A DNA stretch of 64,000 bases from Bacteroides nordii WAL 11050 = JCM 12987 (GCA_000613465.1 BAJA01000019.1:1-64000), one strand, 5' to 3'; positions 1 through 9,803 are shown, counted from the first letter of the stretch. Notes: generated by a model not told the origin, from the sequence alone. Numbers and translations are program-made.

Positions 1-3
1 TAA

Positions 4-118
4 TGTAGCTCCCTGCATGATAAGAGTGTACACTTTTATATAACAAGAATGTACATTCTTACAGTGCAAGGTTGTACATTCTTGCATAACTAAAATGTAC
101 ACCTCCAAAAGCACTGGT
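4..118. repeat. Array A: 23-bp-phased TGTACA palindromes
   Basis: Four TGTACA cores start at 27, 50, 73 and 96, a strict 23-bp period; a degenerate TGTAGC sits in phase at 4. The second unit is a perfect 16-bp palindrome (45-60, aagaatgtacattctt). The first (22-37) has one mismatched pair. The third (66-85) has two mismatched pairs beside the core, and the fourth is palindromic only at its core. The array lies upstream of the GH31 gene and may extend left of the window. It shares its period with arrays at 21.3 kb and 52.4 kb. Function unknown: a phased operator array or a structured repeat are both possible. Confidence 0.8.
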
Positions 119-252
119 TATCAACAAATTACAAAACACCCATCATAAAGTGATAAGAAATTTATATTTAAGATAAACAATGAATGACAAGCCAGCCAGA
201 CTGCTAAAATAAGACAATAATTGTATACAAAGAAAAAACATGTGCAGAATAA

Positions 253-283
253 TTTTCAAAAATAAAATAGAGCATTATTTTTG
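253..283 (+). promoter_or_regulatory. Candidate Bacteroides-type promoter for GH31
   Basis: TATTTTTG at 276-283 matches the Bacteroides -7 consensus TAnnTTTG. A TTTTC at 253-257, 18 bp upstream, is a plausible -33 box. A start site near 290 would leave an 80-base leader before the ATG at 370. Motif match only. Confidence 0.5.
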
Positions 284-369
284 TAGCATCTAATTTTCTA
301 TGTTTTTTATCTTGTATTTTAGTAGAAAAATGTAAAATACAGAAATTTAATTCAATACACAAAACGATC

Positions 370-3300
370 ATGAAAAAAACGTTTCGAGGTATGAGACAGA
401 GTAGAGTAGTCTTTCTGGCTCTAACAATTTCATTAAGCCATGCACCCATTACAATGCATGCTCTATGTAAAAAAACAAACTTATCCCAAGTAGTATCCCA
501 CCATCAGCCAGCCATTACGAGTGCACGAATGATTAACCTCACTACCGTAGAGGTTTTGCGCTCTGACACTACGCTCCTGAATATCGATTTTTATGGAGCT
601 AACATTTTCCGTATGTTTCAGGATAACTCCGGAGGTATCATCCGCGATCCTCAGGCAAGCCCGGAAGCACAGATCTTAGTTAACACTCCCCGAAGACAAG
701 CAGGACAAATAACATTGAGCGATAAAAACGGAACCATTGACATTGCCACTAATCGCGTCCGGATATCCATAGACAAGCAGACGGGATTATTTAAGATAAT
801 AAACCTTATAGAGAACAAAGTAATAACAGAAACCACGGCACCGGTAGAGTTTTCCGGTAAGCATACCAAACTTTCATTGAAAGAAAGTCCTGAAGAATAT
901 TTTTATGGTGGTGGAGTACAAAACGGACGATTTTCACATAAAGGAAAGATTATTGCCATCGAAAACACGAATAATTGGACAGATGGCGGAGTGGCTTCAC
1001 CAACCCCCTACTACTGGTCGACAAACGGATACGGAATAATGTGGCATACATTCAAAAAAGGTAAATACGATTTTGGGGCTACACAAAAAGGTATCGTACA
1101 ACTATCTCATGATACGGACTATCTGGATTTATTTTTCATGATAAATAGTACTCCGGTAGCTTTATTGAACGATTTTTACCAGCTGACCGGCAACCCGGTC
1201 CTGTTACCCAAATTCGGATTTTATGAAGGTCATCTGAATGCCTACAATCGCGACTATTGGAAAGAAGACGAAAAGGGTATTCTTTTTGAGGATGGCAAAA
1301 AATATAAAGAAAGCCAAAAAGACAATGGAGGGATTAAAGAATCACTGAATGGTGAAAAAAACAATTATCAGTTCTCAGCCCGTGCCGTCATCGACCGCTA
1401 TAATGCATATGACATGCCACTGGGATGGGTTCTTCCTAATGATGGCTATGGTGCAGGATACGGGCAAACCGGAACACTGGATGGAAACATACAGAATTTA
1501 AAAGAGTTCGGTGATTATGCACGCAAACATGGAGTTGAAATTGGCCTGTGGACACAATCTGATTTACACCCCAAAGCAGGTATCGAAGCCCTCCTGCAAC
1601 GTGATATTGTAAAAGAGGTGCGCGATGCCGGTGTACGCGTACTGAAAACCGATGTCGCATGGGTAGGTGCAGGTTATTCATTCGGACTAAATGGCGTAGC
1701 AGATGTAGGTGCCATCATGCCTTATTATGGTAACAATGCCCGTCCTTTCATTATTTCACTGGATGGCTGGGCAGGTACCCAGCGCTATGCCGGTATATGG
1801 TCAGGCGACCAGACCGGCGGTGAATGGGAATATATCCGTTTCCACATCCCGACTTATATAGGTTCCGGTCTTTCGGGACAACCGAACATTTGTTCGGATA
1901 TGGATGGCATATTCGGAGGAAAAAATGTACCGGTCAATGTACGCGATTTCCAATGGAAAACTTTCACTCCGATGCAATTGAATATGGACGGATGGGGAGC
2001 CAATCCCAAATATCCGCATATCCTGGGCGAGCCGGCAGCTTCTATCAACCGCTGGTATCTGAAAATGAAATCCGAATTCATGCCCTATGCCTATAGTATC
2101 GCCAAAGAAGCAATAAATGGAAAGCCAATGATTCGGGCTATGTTTCTCGAATATCCCAACAAATATACTTTGGGAACAGCTACCCGTTATCAGTTTATGT
2201 ATGGCCCGTCCGTACTGGTAGCCCCCATCTACCAAAATACGAAGGCAGATAAAGAAGGTAACGACGTACGAAATGGTATTTATCTTCCGGAAGGAAACTG
2301 GATCGACTATTTCACAGGTGAACAATATGCAGGAGATTGCATTATTAACAATTTCGATACTCCGCTCTGGAAGCTTCCGGTTTTCATCAAACAAGGAGCA
2401 ATTCTGCCAATGACAAAACCTCACAACAATGTGAACCAAATAGATAAACACGTACGCATATACGATTTGTATCCCTACGGAAACAGCACGTTCACCGAAT
2501 ACGACGACGACGGTACTACCGAAGCTTACCGCAACGGAGCAGCAACTGCAACACTGATAACTTCGACTGTAGACAAGGACAGAGTAAGAGTTACCATTGC
2601 CCCTACTAGTGGCAGTTTTCCGGAAATGGAAAAAGAGAAAGTAACCATATTGAGAATAAACGTAACTGCGAAACCTCAAAAAATAACAGCTAAACAAGGG
2701 AATAAAAAGGTGAAGTTAGTCGAGGTAAACTCCTCAGATAGTTTCGATAAAGGAGAGAATGTATATTACTACGAGGCTGCACCAAATATGAACTCGTTTG
2801 CAACTCCCGGAACAGATTTTGCCAATATGATCCTTACCAAAAATCCGGTTTTACACATCAAACTAGCCTCTACCGATATTACGGTAAATCCCATAGAAGT
2901 AGAAGTTAAGGGATTTGTATACCAACCAGCGAATCGCCATCTGCAATCCACAGGTACACTCACAACTCCCCAAATACAAATAACAGAAGCGCATACAGGA
3001 CCTTATTCACTTACTCCTTCATGGGATAGAGTAGAAAATGCCGATTATTATGAGATAGAATATAATGGCATGAACTACACCACCATCCGGGATACGGAAC
3101 TGTTGTTTGAGGATCTGACTCCCGAAACAACGTACGAATTCAAGCTACGCGCTGTAAACAAAGATGGAAAATCAGACTGGAGTACAATTACAGCTACCAC
3201 AAAATCCAACCCACTGGAATTTGCCATTACAGGTATCCAGGCCGAAACGACTTGTGAGAACCAAAGAAGACAAGGAATTGACAGAATGTTCAATTTTGAT

Positions 3301-4233
3301 GAATCTGACCTCTGGCACACCAAATGGCAGAGTAGTGCCGTCCCATTCGAACTCATTATGGACTTAAGAAGCATCAACGTATTAGATAAATTTGAATACC
3401 TGCCCCGTCAGAATGGAGGTAACGGAACCCTACAGAAAGGTATTGTATATTACAGCAGGGATAAAGTCGACTGGCAGGAGGCCGGAACATTTGAGTGGCA
3501 AGGCAATGACGTAAAAACATTCATTTTCAAAGACCAGCCTGTAGTCCGATATATAAAAATTGCAGTCAGCGAAGCCGTAGGTAATTTCGGTTCCGGACGC
3601 GAATTGTATGTATTCAAAGTTCCCGGTTCCGAAAGCTACATCCCAGGTGATATAAACCTGGATGGAAAACTGGATGAAAATGATCTGACATCCTATATGA
3701 ACTATACCGGCCTGCGTAAAGGAGATGCCGACTTCGACTATGTCAGTAAAGGAGACCTGAACAACAATGGATTAATCGATACATACGATATCTCCGCAGT
3801 AGCCATTGAGTTGGAAGACGGAGTAAGCAGACAGGCTACTCCTCCGGTTGCAGGCAATCTGAGTATCCGGACTACCAAACAAACCTATCATGCAGGTGAA
3901 GTTATGGAGGTCATCGTGAAAGGAATCGATTTACAGTCTGTAAATGCTCTTAGTTTTGCATTGCCTTACGATACAAAAGATTGGGAATTTGTTGCAGTAG
4001 AAACTCCCAATATGAAAAAAATGAAAAACCTTACTTACGACCGGTTACACACCAACGGGACAAAAGCACTTTATCCCACTTTTGTCAACTTGGGAGAGAA
4101 GCCTTACCTGGAAGGAAATGAAGAGTTAATCATTTTAAAGTTCAAAGCCAGACGAGCTGTAAAGTTCAATCTGAAAGCTCAGGATGGAATATTAGTAGAC
4201 AAGAATATGAATGTTATAAAGGTTGATTTTTAA
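370..4233 (+). CDS. GH31 family glycosidase with FN3, F5/8-type, dockerin-like and cohesin-like modules
   Basis: A 1287-residue secreted enzyme with a signal peptide (about residues 1-31). The GH31 core covers about 60-800. D428 in LKTDVAWVG fits the nucleophile and D480 in WSGDQTGGEW the acid/base; the 52-residue spacing is normal for the family. Downstream come an FN3 domain (about 868-955), an F5/8 type C-like module (about 960-1090), a dockerin-like pair of EF-hand loops (GDINLDGKLDENDL and GDLNNNGLIDTYD, about 1093-1155) and a cohesin-like C-terminal module (about 1160-1287). The core resembles the GH31 branch that includes alpha-N-acetylgalactosaminidases of gut bacteria, which would suit the GH109 and M60 genes nearby; that specificity is inference. 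Encoded upstream of the sigma gene, it is probably co-regulated with PUL-1 but has its own promoter and terminator. Confidence 0.88.
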   Translation: MKKTFRGMRQSRVVFLALTISLSHAPITMHALCKKTNLSQVVSHHQPAITSARMINLTTVEVLRSDTTLLNIDFYGANIFRMFQDNSGGIIRDPQASPEAQILVNTPRRQAGQITLSDKNGTIDIATNRVRISIDKQTGLFKIINLIENKVITETTAPVEFSGKHTKLSLKESPEEYFYGGGVQNGRFSHKGKIIAIENTNNWTDGGVASPTPYYWSTNGYGIMWHTFKKGKYDFGATQKGIVQLSHDTDYLDLFFMINSTPVALLNDFYQLTGNPVLLPKFGFYEGHLNAYNRDYWKEDEKGILFEDGKKYKESQKDNGGIKESLNGEKNNYQFSARAVIDRYNAYDMPLGWVLPNDGYGAGYGQTGTLDGNIQNLKEFGDYARKHGVEIGLWTQSDLHPKAGIEALLQRDIVKEVRDAGVRVLKTDVAWVGAGYSFGLNGVADVGAIMPYYGNNARPFIISLDGWAGTQRYAGIWSGDQTGGEWEYIRFHIPTYIGSGLSGQPNICSDMDGIFGGKNVPVNVRDFQWKTFTPMQLNMDGWGANPKYPHILGEPAASINRWYLKMKSEFMPYAYSIAKEAINGKPMIRAMFLEYPNKYTLGTATRYQFMYGPSVLVAPIYQNTKADKEGNDVRNGIYLPEGNWIDYFTGEQYAGDCIINNFDTPLWKLPVFIKQGAILPMTKPHNNVNQIDKHVRIYDLYPYGNSTFTEYDDDGTTEAYRNGAATATLITSTVDKDRVRVTIAPTSGSFPEMEKEKVTILRINVTAKPQKITAKQGNKKVKLVEVNSSDSFDKGENVYYYEAAPNMNSFATPGTDFANMILTKNPVLHIKLASTDITVNPIEVEVKGFVYQPANRHLQSTGTLTTPQIQITEAHTGPYSLTPSWDRVENADYYEIEYNGMNYTTIRDTELLFEDLTPETTYEFKLRAVNKDGKSDWSTITATTKSNPLEFAITGIQAETTCENQRRQGIDRMFNFDESDLWHTKWQSSAVPFELIMDLRSINVLDKFEYLPRQNGGNGTLQKGIVYYSRDKVDWQEAGTFEWQGNDVKTFIFKDQPVVRYIKIAVSEAVGNFGSGRELYVFKVPGSESYIPGDINLDGKLDENDLTSYMNYTGLRKGDADFDYVSKGDLNNNGLIDTYDISAVAIELEDGVSRQATPPVAGNLSIRTTKQTYHAGEVMEVIVKGIDLQSVNALSFALPYDTKDWEFVAVETPNMKKMKNLTYDRLHTNGTKALYPTFVNLGEKPYLEGNEELIILKFKARRAVKFNLKAQDGILVDKNMNVIKVDF

Positions 4234-4257
4234 AATAGAAACTGTCCCTTTTGAAAG

Positions 4258-4292
4258 ACGGTTGCATTTGAATAAAGTGCAACCGTTTTTTT
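4258..4292 (+). terminator. Rho-independent terminator after GH31
   Basis: Inverted arms acggttgcattt and aaagtgcaaccgt enclose a short GAAT loop and are followed by seven T. It lies 24 bases after the GH31 stop codon and before the convergent sigma gene. Confidence 0.85.
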
Positions 4293-4301
4293 GGTCTAAT
4301 A
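4288..4301 (+). promoter_or_regulatory. 14-bp motif TTTTTGGTCTAATA shared with the PUL-2 fecR upstream region
   Basis: The same 14 bases occur on the - strand at 52251-52264, about 50 bp ahead of the second fecR and in its orientation. Here the motif points rightward, toward the 3' end of the convergent sigma gene and the first fecR beyond it. An ECF-dependent promoter element is possible but unproven; the T-rich half overlaps the terminator tail. Confidence 0.3.
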
Positions 4302-4327
4302 GTACTTTGCTTCGAATGCCAGCGGCA

Positions 4328-4870
4328 CTAAAACAAGTAATAATATTGTTCTCCCAAAAACTCGCGGATACGCTTAAGAGCCTTGGTTATCTGAGCTTCT
4401 ACTGTCTTCACGGATATATTCATTTCATCGGCTATTTCCTGATTAGTCAACTTCTCTTCACGGCTCTTCACAAAGATCTCATGACATCTGCCAGGTAAAG
4501 ATAAAACAGCCTCTTCTATCAACCGACTTAACTCTTCCATCTCTAATGAACTTCCCATATCCGCCTGAGGAATCTCAGTTCCGCTTATTTCATCTATCGC
4601 CAGCGTATTTTTACGGTCTCGCAATGCGTTTAAACATCGATTACGAGCAGTCTGAAACAAATATCCTTTAAAAGTCAGCTTAATCTCTATCTTTTCTCTA
4701 TTTTCCCAAAGATACATAAAAATATCAATTGCTATCTCTTCCGCATCCTGTTTATTCCCCAGATAGATATACATGAATCGACACAACGCTTCAAAATAGC
4801 TATCAAATAATAGCTTAAACGCTTGCTTATCCCCAGATTTGAGCAGTCTTAATAAAAAGATATCATTCAT
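4328..4870 (-). CDS. ECF (RpoE-type) RNA polymerase sigma factor
   Basis: 180 residues with sigma70 region 2 (about 10-80, including DAEEIAIDIFMYLWENRE) and region 4 with a helix-turn-helix (about 115-172, LTNQEIADEMNISVKTVEAQ). This is the usual size and arrangement of PUL-associated ECF sigma factors. It is transcribed divergently from the FecR anti-sigma gene 124 bp away and would direct transcription of the fecR-M60-susCD operon after release by FecR. In many Bacteroides PULs sigma and fecR are co-directional, so this divergent placement is slightly unusual. Confidence 0.93.
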   Translation of the reverse strand: MNDIFLLRLLKSGDKQAFKLLFDSYFEALCRFMYIYLGNKQDAEEIAIDIFMYLWENREKIEIKLTFKGYLFQTARNRCLNALRDRKNTLAIDEISGTEIPQADMGSSLEMEELSRLIEEAVLSLPGRCHEIFVKSREEKLTNQEIADEMNISVKTVEAQITKALKRIREFLGEQYYYLF

Positions 4871-4897
4871 TATTTAGTTCATATTGAGTTCATTTCA

Positions 4898-4905
4898 CAA
4901 ACATA
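4898..4905 (-). promoter_or_regulatory. Candidate -7 box for the ECF sigma gene
   Basis: Read on the - strand the bases are TATGTTTG, a full match to TAnnTTTG, 28 bp ahead of the sigma start codon. I see no convincing -33 box at the expected distance. Confidence 0.4.
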
Positions 4906-4994
4906 CAAAAAAATAATTTAAAAAAGTGTATAGTATAAATAAGGGTACACTCGAATTCTCGTGTCATAGTATTGTAAACAGCTAAAAACGTTAT

Positions 4995-6013
4995 ATGAAA
5001 AAAAATATCCCTTGGGATTTAATCATCTCTAAATTAAAAGGCGAACTTACTGCCGGCGACGAACAACTGTTTGAAAAATGGCTGTCCGTTGCAGAAAACA
5101 AAGAACTTTTTGAAGAACTTCAGGAAGTTTGGAAGCAAGTACGCGCTAAAGCTGTTGAATATACTGTGAATACGGATTCATGCTGGAACGAGCTAATACG
5201 TCGTATGAACGAAAAAGAATTGGCTAAAAAAGAGGAGAAAAAAGTTGTTGGTAATAAGCAGAGCAATAAAGCAATGGTCTTTATACGTAAATATGTAGCC
5301 GCAGCTTGTATTCTGGCAACCCTATTTGCATCGGCTTCTTTTTATTTTGGCATGAAAATAGGGCGTCCCGAACTCGCACAGCAGACTTACACAAACTGGG
5401 GTGGAAAATCTAAAATAGTACTGCCTGACGGAACCTCCGTATGGTTCATTCAAAAACAACCGTAGGATATAATACCAATTTTCAGGTAAAAGAAAGAGTG
5501 GTGAACCTGACCGGAGAAGCTTATTTTGATGTAACTTACGATAAAAATAATCCTTTTGTAGTACAAATGGATGGCGTAAAAGTAGTAGTACACGGGACTA
5601 AATTTAATGTAGAAGCTTTTCCGGAATCGGACAACATCTATGTCAGCCTGCAAAAAGGTTCCGTTTCTTTAGAAACTGCGAACGAACATCATATGTTGCG
5701 TCCCGGTGAAGTTGCAACTTACAATAAACGTAACCATGATATTAAAGTAGAAAAAGGAGATGTGAACCTGGCAGTTTCCTGGGCGAATGACCAGATGTTA
5801 TTCCGAAACAAAAACTTGGGAGAAATTTGCCGATTCTTATCCAAATGGTATAATGTGAAAATAAATCTTTCACCGGAGCTGAAAGATCAGTTCAGATATA
5901 CGTTTACACTGCGCCATGAACCTCTGGAAGAAATTTTGCGAATTATGTCACGTATACATCCGATAGCATATTCGTTCGATGAGGAAAACGTAGTGACTAT
6001 TGGTAAAAAATAA
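4995..6013 (+). CDS. FecR family anti-sigma factor (frameshifted)
   Basis: Restored length is about 339 residues. The N-terminal cytoplasmic part (about 1-90) would hold the sigma, one transmembrane segment lies at about 95-115 (YVAAACILATLFASASFYF), and the periplasmic FecR domain (NLTGEAYFDV, FVVQMDGVKVVVHGTKFNVEAF) and C-terminal DUF4974-like domain would receive the signal from the SusC STN domain. The frame breaks at about 5447-5449, where tggttcattcaaaa looks like tggttcaattcaaaa with one A lost; adding one base makes the span 1020 nt. Both halves are well conserved, so a sequencing error is more likely than decay. First gene of the PUL-1 operon. Confidence 0.88.
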
Positions 6014-6115
6014 CAATTCATTAATAAATTAACCGATTGCCAGGTAAAGTTTAATCTCGAGTAAGGATTTGAATGGCAATCTATTAGTTACCTTTTTTAA
6101 TCTATTAAATAAACA

Positions 6116-8449
6116 ATGATTAGCATTTATGAAAAAAAATGTAAGCTCTGTTCATTGAACATATGGAACATTGCTTTGATCTTATTTGTGCTTTTATTCA
6201 CATCTTGCAAGGATGACGATACCGATCCCGGACGTGAAGGCTGGATAAGAGTATTACCTCTCGAATTGAATATTCCCGCAAGTGGCGGAAATCAGGAAGT
6301 CTATCTGGTAGTAACCGAAGATGTTGATCTTGCCAATGTACAGTTTTCTGTTATCGGAGAAGGAAAAGACTGGTGCTATCCGATGCTGGAAGATAATTTA
6401 CTAAAAGTAACCTTTGAACCTAATTATTATGAAGAGCCACGCGCTACAGTGATAACACTCACCTATGGAGATCTAAGAAGAGAAATACCTGTAACTCAAG
6501 CCGCTTCCAGCGGGTCAGCTGACGTGAAGATAGAAGTAACAAACGCTGAAGCTACCACTGAAGAAGTAGAATCTGAGCAGCGTGGCATCATCAATTCATA
6601 CGATGGTGATTACATCAGTTATTTCAATTCCAAGTTCGGAGCATTCACCGACTGGCCTTTCCTGATTACATATACATTGAAAGACTGCACATCACTGGAT
6701 TACATCATTTACCATCCACGTACTGACAATGGAACAAAATACGGTGCTTTCAATGATTTTGAGGTCTGGGTATCTACCGAAGAGAAACCAGAATTCGTGA
6801 AAGTAAAAGAATATACTCTGGAAACCAATTATGTTACGGCCACCATTCTGAACTTAAATGAACCGGTAAAGAATGTAAAACAAGTACGCTTCGTTATCAA
6901 CGCCGCTCACAACAACCGTATTAGTTGTGCTGAAATGGAATTTTTCCGTATAAGTGCTAACAAATACGACTACACCAAAGTATTTACCGATAATACTTGT
7001 TCAGAACTGCGTGAAGGAGTCACCGAAACTGATATTCGGAAAATGCCGGGCGAAACATATAAAAAACTGGCAACAGCCCTACTGAATGGTTCCTATAATC
7101 CGGAATACAGAGTGGCAGAATATCGTCCGTACCAGAATCCGAATGTAATGGCAGAGGTGAACAAAACCTCTACTTATAGCTTACGCGATAATCCCACTGG
7201 CATCTATGTAGAGCAAGGTGAAGAACTGACAGTACTTGTAGGCGATACGAAAGGTCAAAACCTTTCCATGATTGTACAGGATTTGAGATTAGGTTACAAC
7301 AGTAGCAAATCTTATGCACTGAAAGAAGGAGAAAACACTATAAAAATATTATCCGACGGTTTGGTTTACATTCAGAATCTAACTAATGAAAAAATTCCAT
7401 TGACATTGGAGACTGAGGCTGACAAGCAAGCTGCTGCAGCTAAAACGGTGAAAATACATTTCCCGTTCGCTAAAGTAAATGGCTACTTCGATGCACAGAC
7501 CGGTACACAAGCCGAATTTGAAGAAGTACTGCGCAATGCCAAATATCAGGACATCGATGTATTGGGCAAATATGTACACATCACCTGGACAGTGAACGAT
7601 TATAAAGAAGCCAATACACCGATCCTGGAAGTAATGGATCTGATGGATGAAGTCGTTCGTCTGGAATGGGATTTCATGGGACTGTTCAAATACAATAAAT
7701 TATTTGGTAACCGCATGTACCTACATGTGGAATACAACAGTAAGAATCCGTATTCAGCTGCCAACCATACAGCCTACTTACCAAGCTACAAAGGGGTATT
7801 CTGTACCACTACGGAATTGAAAAGCCGTGTTTGGGTATTAGGTCATGAGATCGGCCATAGCAATCAGACTCGCCCGGGACTGAAATGGACAGGTACTACC
7901 GAAGTTACCAATAATATTTGTGCTAACTACGTCAGAGGTGCATTCGGAAAAGGCTCCAGATTAATGGATCAGGATAAGCCGGGTATGACTGTTTACGAAG
8001 AAGCCATTCAACGTATTATTGAAGCTGAACAACCCCATTGCCTGGACAATGCTTCTGATGAATATTATGTAAAACTGGTACCTTTCTGGCAATTGAAGCT
8101 TTACATTATGGATGTGTTGGGACAAGAAGACTTCTATCGCGATTTGTATGAACATTATCGCACAACTCCGGATCTGGATACTTCAGTTGATACACAAGGT
8201 ATCTTGCAATTAGACTTTGTTCGTCAGGTATGTAACGGAGCCAAAATAGACTTTCTGGATTTCTTTGAAAAATGGGGGTTCCTCCGTCCGGTGGATAAGA
8301 CATTCAATGATTACGGTAACAAGAATTTCACAGTAACCCAAAAACAAATCGACGACTTGAAAGCGGAAATCCGGGCAAAGGGTTACAATAAAGCACCGGA
8401 GAATTTGTACCTGATTACTGATGAGAACTTTGAATCGTATAAAAAATAA
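6116..8449 (+). CDS. M60-like (PF13402) metallopeptidase lipoprotein with BACON and F5/8-type domains
   Basis: 777 residues. Lipobox LFTSC gives a lipidated Cys31, so an outer-membrane, probably surface, lipoprotein. A BACON-like domain (about 45-130) precedes an F5/8 type C-like binding module (about 140-285) and an M60-like catalytic region in the C-terminal half. The zinc site is VLGHEIGHSNQ, with H577, E578 and H581, followed by E596 in GTTEVTNN as likely third ligand or gluzincin-type glutamate. M60-like proteins such as the B. thetaiotaomicron BT4244 type cleave O-glycosylated mucin-like protein backbones. Placement between fecR and susC suggests that PUL-1 attacks a glycoprotein or proteoglycan. 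Confidence 0.9.
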   Translation: MISIYEKKCKLCSLNIWNIALILFVLLFTSCKDDDTDPGREGWIRVLPLELNIPASGGNQEVYLVVTEDVDLANVQFSVIGEGKDWCYPMLEDNLLKVTFEPNYYEEPRATVITLTYGDLRREIPVTQAASSGSADVKIEVTNAEATTEEVESEQRGIINSYDGDYISYFNSKFGAFTDWPFLITYTLKDCTSLDYIIYHPRTDNGTKYGAFNDFEVWVSTEEKPEFVKVKEYTLETNYVTATILNLNEPVKNVKQVRFVINAAHNNRISCAEMEFFRISANKYDYTKVFTDNTCSELREGVTETDIRKMPGETYKKLATALLNGSYNPEYRVAEYRPYQNPNVMAEVNKTSTYSLRDNPTGIYVEQGEELTVLVGDTKGQNLSMIVQDLRLGYNSSKSYALKEGENTIKILSDGLVYIQNLTNEKIPLTLETEADKQAAAAKTVKIHFPFAKVNGYFDAQTGTQAEFEEVLRNAKYQDIDVLGKYVHITWTVNDYKEANTPILEVMDLMDEVVRLEWDFMGLFKYNKLFGNRMYLHVEYNSKNPYSAANHTAYLPSYKGVFCTTTELKSRVWVLGHEIGHSNQTRPGLKWTGTTEVTNNICANYVRGAFGKGSRLMDQDKPGMTVYEEAIQRIIEAEQPHCLDNASDEYYVKLVPFWQLKLYIMDVLGQEDFYRDLYEHYRTTPDLDTSVDTQGILQLDFVRQVCNGAKIDFLDFFEKWGFLRPVDKTFNDYGNKNFTVTQKQIDDLKAEIRAKGYNKAPENLYLITDENFESYKK

Positions 8450-8474
8450 AATCTGAATCTAATTTTTTATAATA

Positions 8475-9644
8475 ATGAAAACATTGAGATATATAACTAA
8501 TAAATTGGCATTGGTGCTGACAGGAGTTTTACTCCTGTCCGGCATGGCAGCCTGCGATGACAAAGATGACAACACAAGTATAAAAGTGAACCGCATGATG
8601 GTAACGGATGTACCGGATGAAGTAATTTCTTTGATAGAAGGCGACACTTGGAATACGAAAGTCACTACATTGCCCGAAGGTGCGATAGATGCTGATGAAT
8701 ATACATACCGGTACACTACCGGAAACGACAAAGTATTCACCGTCGATGAAAATGGGGTGATTACTGCTACCGGAATAGGTGAATCCGTGCTAACCGTATG
8801 GTCTGTTAACAACACAGATATGTGGACTACTTGCCTCGTGAAAGTGGAAAAACGCATTTATCCGGTTACCTCCATCACCATTCCCGAAAAGTATCAGAAG
8901 TACTATATGGGCGTAGAATCTACTTTCAATTTAGGTGGTGTAGTGACTGTAAACCCGGACAATGCAACTACTCCTGATGTAGTTTATTCATCTTCCGACG
9001 CCATGATTGCAGAAGTAAATGAGTATGGCGAAGTGTATACCAAAGCTTTAGGAGATGTTACAATCACTGTAAAAGCCGTGGATGGAAGCAATGTAAGCGC
9101 AACTTGTGAGGTTTATGTACGTGATATTGATCACTCGAGCTTATTGGATCGCACCAACTGGACCGTAACTACCTCTCATGACTATTTCTCTGACGGAGTA
9201 ATAAATGGCGCTCCCGAATGTTTGATCGATGACGACGAAAAGAGTTGTCTGGCTCTGGTTAAACCAGGAAAGCTTACAATCGGTAAAGATGAATCCGTAT
9301 TCTTTGTAATCGACATGCAGACCCCGCAAAATTTCGACTTCTTTGTATTGCGTCACCGTACTTATCAAAATACAAGCGCTAACCTCCGTGTAACAAAAGT
9401 ATCCGTTTATGGAAGTAATGACGGAGAAAACTATACGGAAGTTATAAAAGAAGCTCCAATAGCCACCGCAGCTACAATTAGTAGTGTAACTGTCGATCTA
9501 CCTGAAAATGTAAGTTACCGTTACTTCAAATTAACCTACGATGGATGGAGTAATAGCGGTAATACAATCCAAATCTCAGATTTCAATATTGGTAATAAGA
9601 AATTTATGGACTATACTCCCGAAGACCATTCGCCTGAAGAATAA
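8475..9644 (+). CDS. Surface glycan-binding lipoprotein with Ig-like (Big2) and F5/8-type domains
   Basis: 389 residues. The signal peptide ends in GMAAC, so Cys27 is probably lipidated. Two Big2-like Ig repeats occupy about 35-215 (TYRYTTGNDKVFTVDENGVI; SSSDAMIAEVNEYGEV). The C-terminal F5/8-like module (about 220-375) resembles the C-terminal module of the PL8 lyase at 15179-19636: VKPGK, IDMQTPQ, RHR-Y-NT, SDFNIG-K all recur. Its position 25 bp after the M60 gene and before susC suits a surface glycan-binding protein; the shared module suggests that it and the lyase bind the same polymer. Confidence 0.75.
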   Translation: MKTLRYITNKLALVLTGVLLLSGMAACDDKDDNTSIKVNRMMVTDVPDEVISLIEGDTWNTKVTTLPEGAIDADEYTYRYTTGNDKVFTVDENGVITATGIGESVLTVWSVNNTDMWTTCLVKVEKRIYPVTSITIPEKYQKYYMGVESTFNLGGVVTVNPDNATTPDVVYSSSDAMIAEVNEYGEVYTKALGDVTITVKAVDGSNVSATCEVYVRDIDHSSLLDRTNWTVTTSHDYFSDGVINGAPECLIDDDEKSCLALVKPGKLTIGKDESVFFVIDMQTPQNFDFFVLRHRTYQNTSANLRVTKVSVYGSNDGENYTEVIKEAPIATAATISSVTVDLPENVSYRYFKLTYDGWSNSGNTIQISDFNIGNKKFMDYTPEDHSPEE

Positions 9645-9674
9645 CCTCGGGAGGAAAATCCCCCTCCAATGAAC

Positions 9675-9758
9675 TTCAAGGGTGGTGTCAACCCATTGCC
9701 CACCCTTGAATATTCAATCAATGATTAAGGGAATGAGTAGGCTTAAATCTTTTAAGCC
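9675..9758 (+). other. Two hairpins in the susC leader
   Basis: An 11-bp perfect stem (ttcaagggtgg at 9675-9685 with ccacccttgaa at 9700-9710) is followed by an 8-bp stem (ggcttaaa 9740-9747 with tttaagcc 9751-9758, 3-base loop). Neither carries a U-tract, so attenuation, processing or mRNA stabilisation before susC is more likely than simple termination. Role inferred from position only. Confidence 0.4.
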
Positions 9759-9803
9759 AAGGTTCTTATTGCACTTCATCGTTAACTTATAATTTAAAAA
9801 AAT

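Noticed and set aside
1801..2697. 298-codon open frame on the - strand inside the GH31 gene
   Set aside because: No recognisable domain, no ribosome site, and fully antisense to the conserved GH31 core; a composition shadow.
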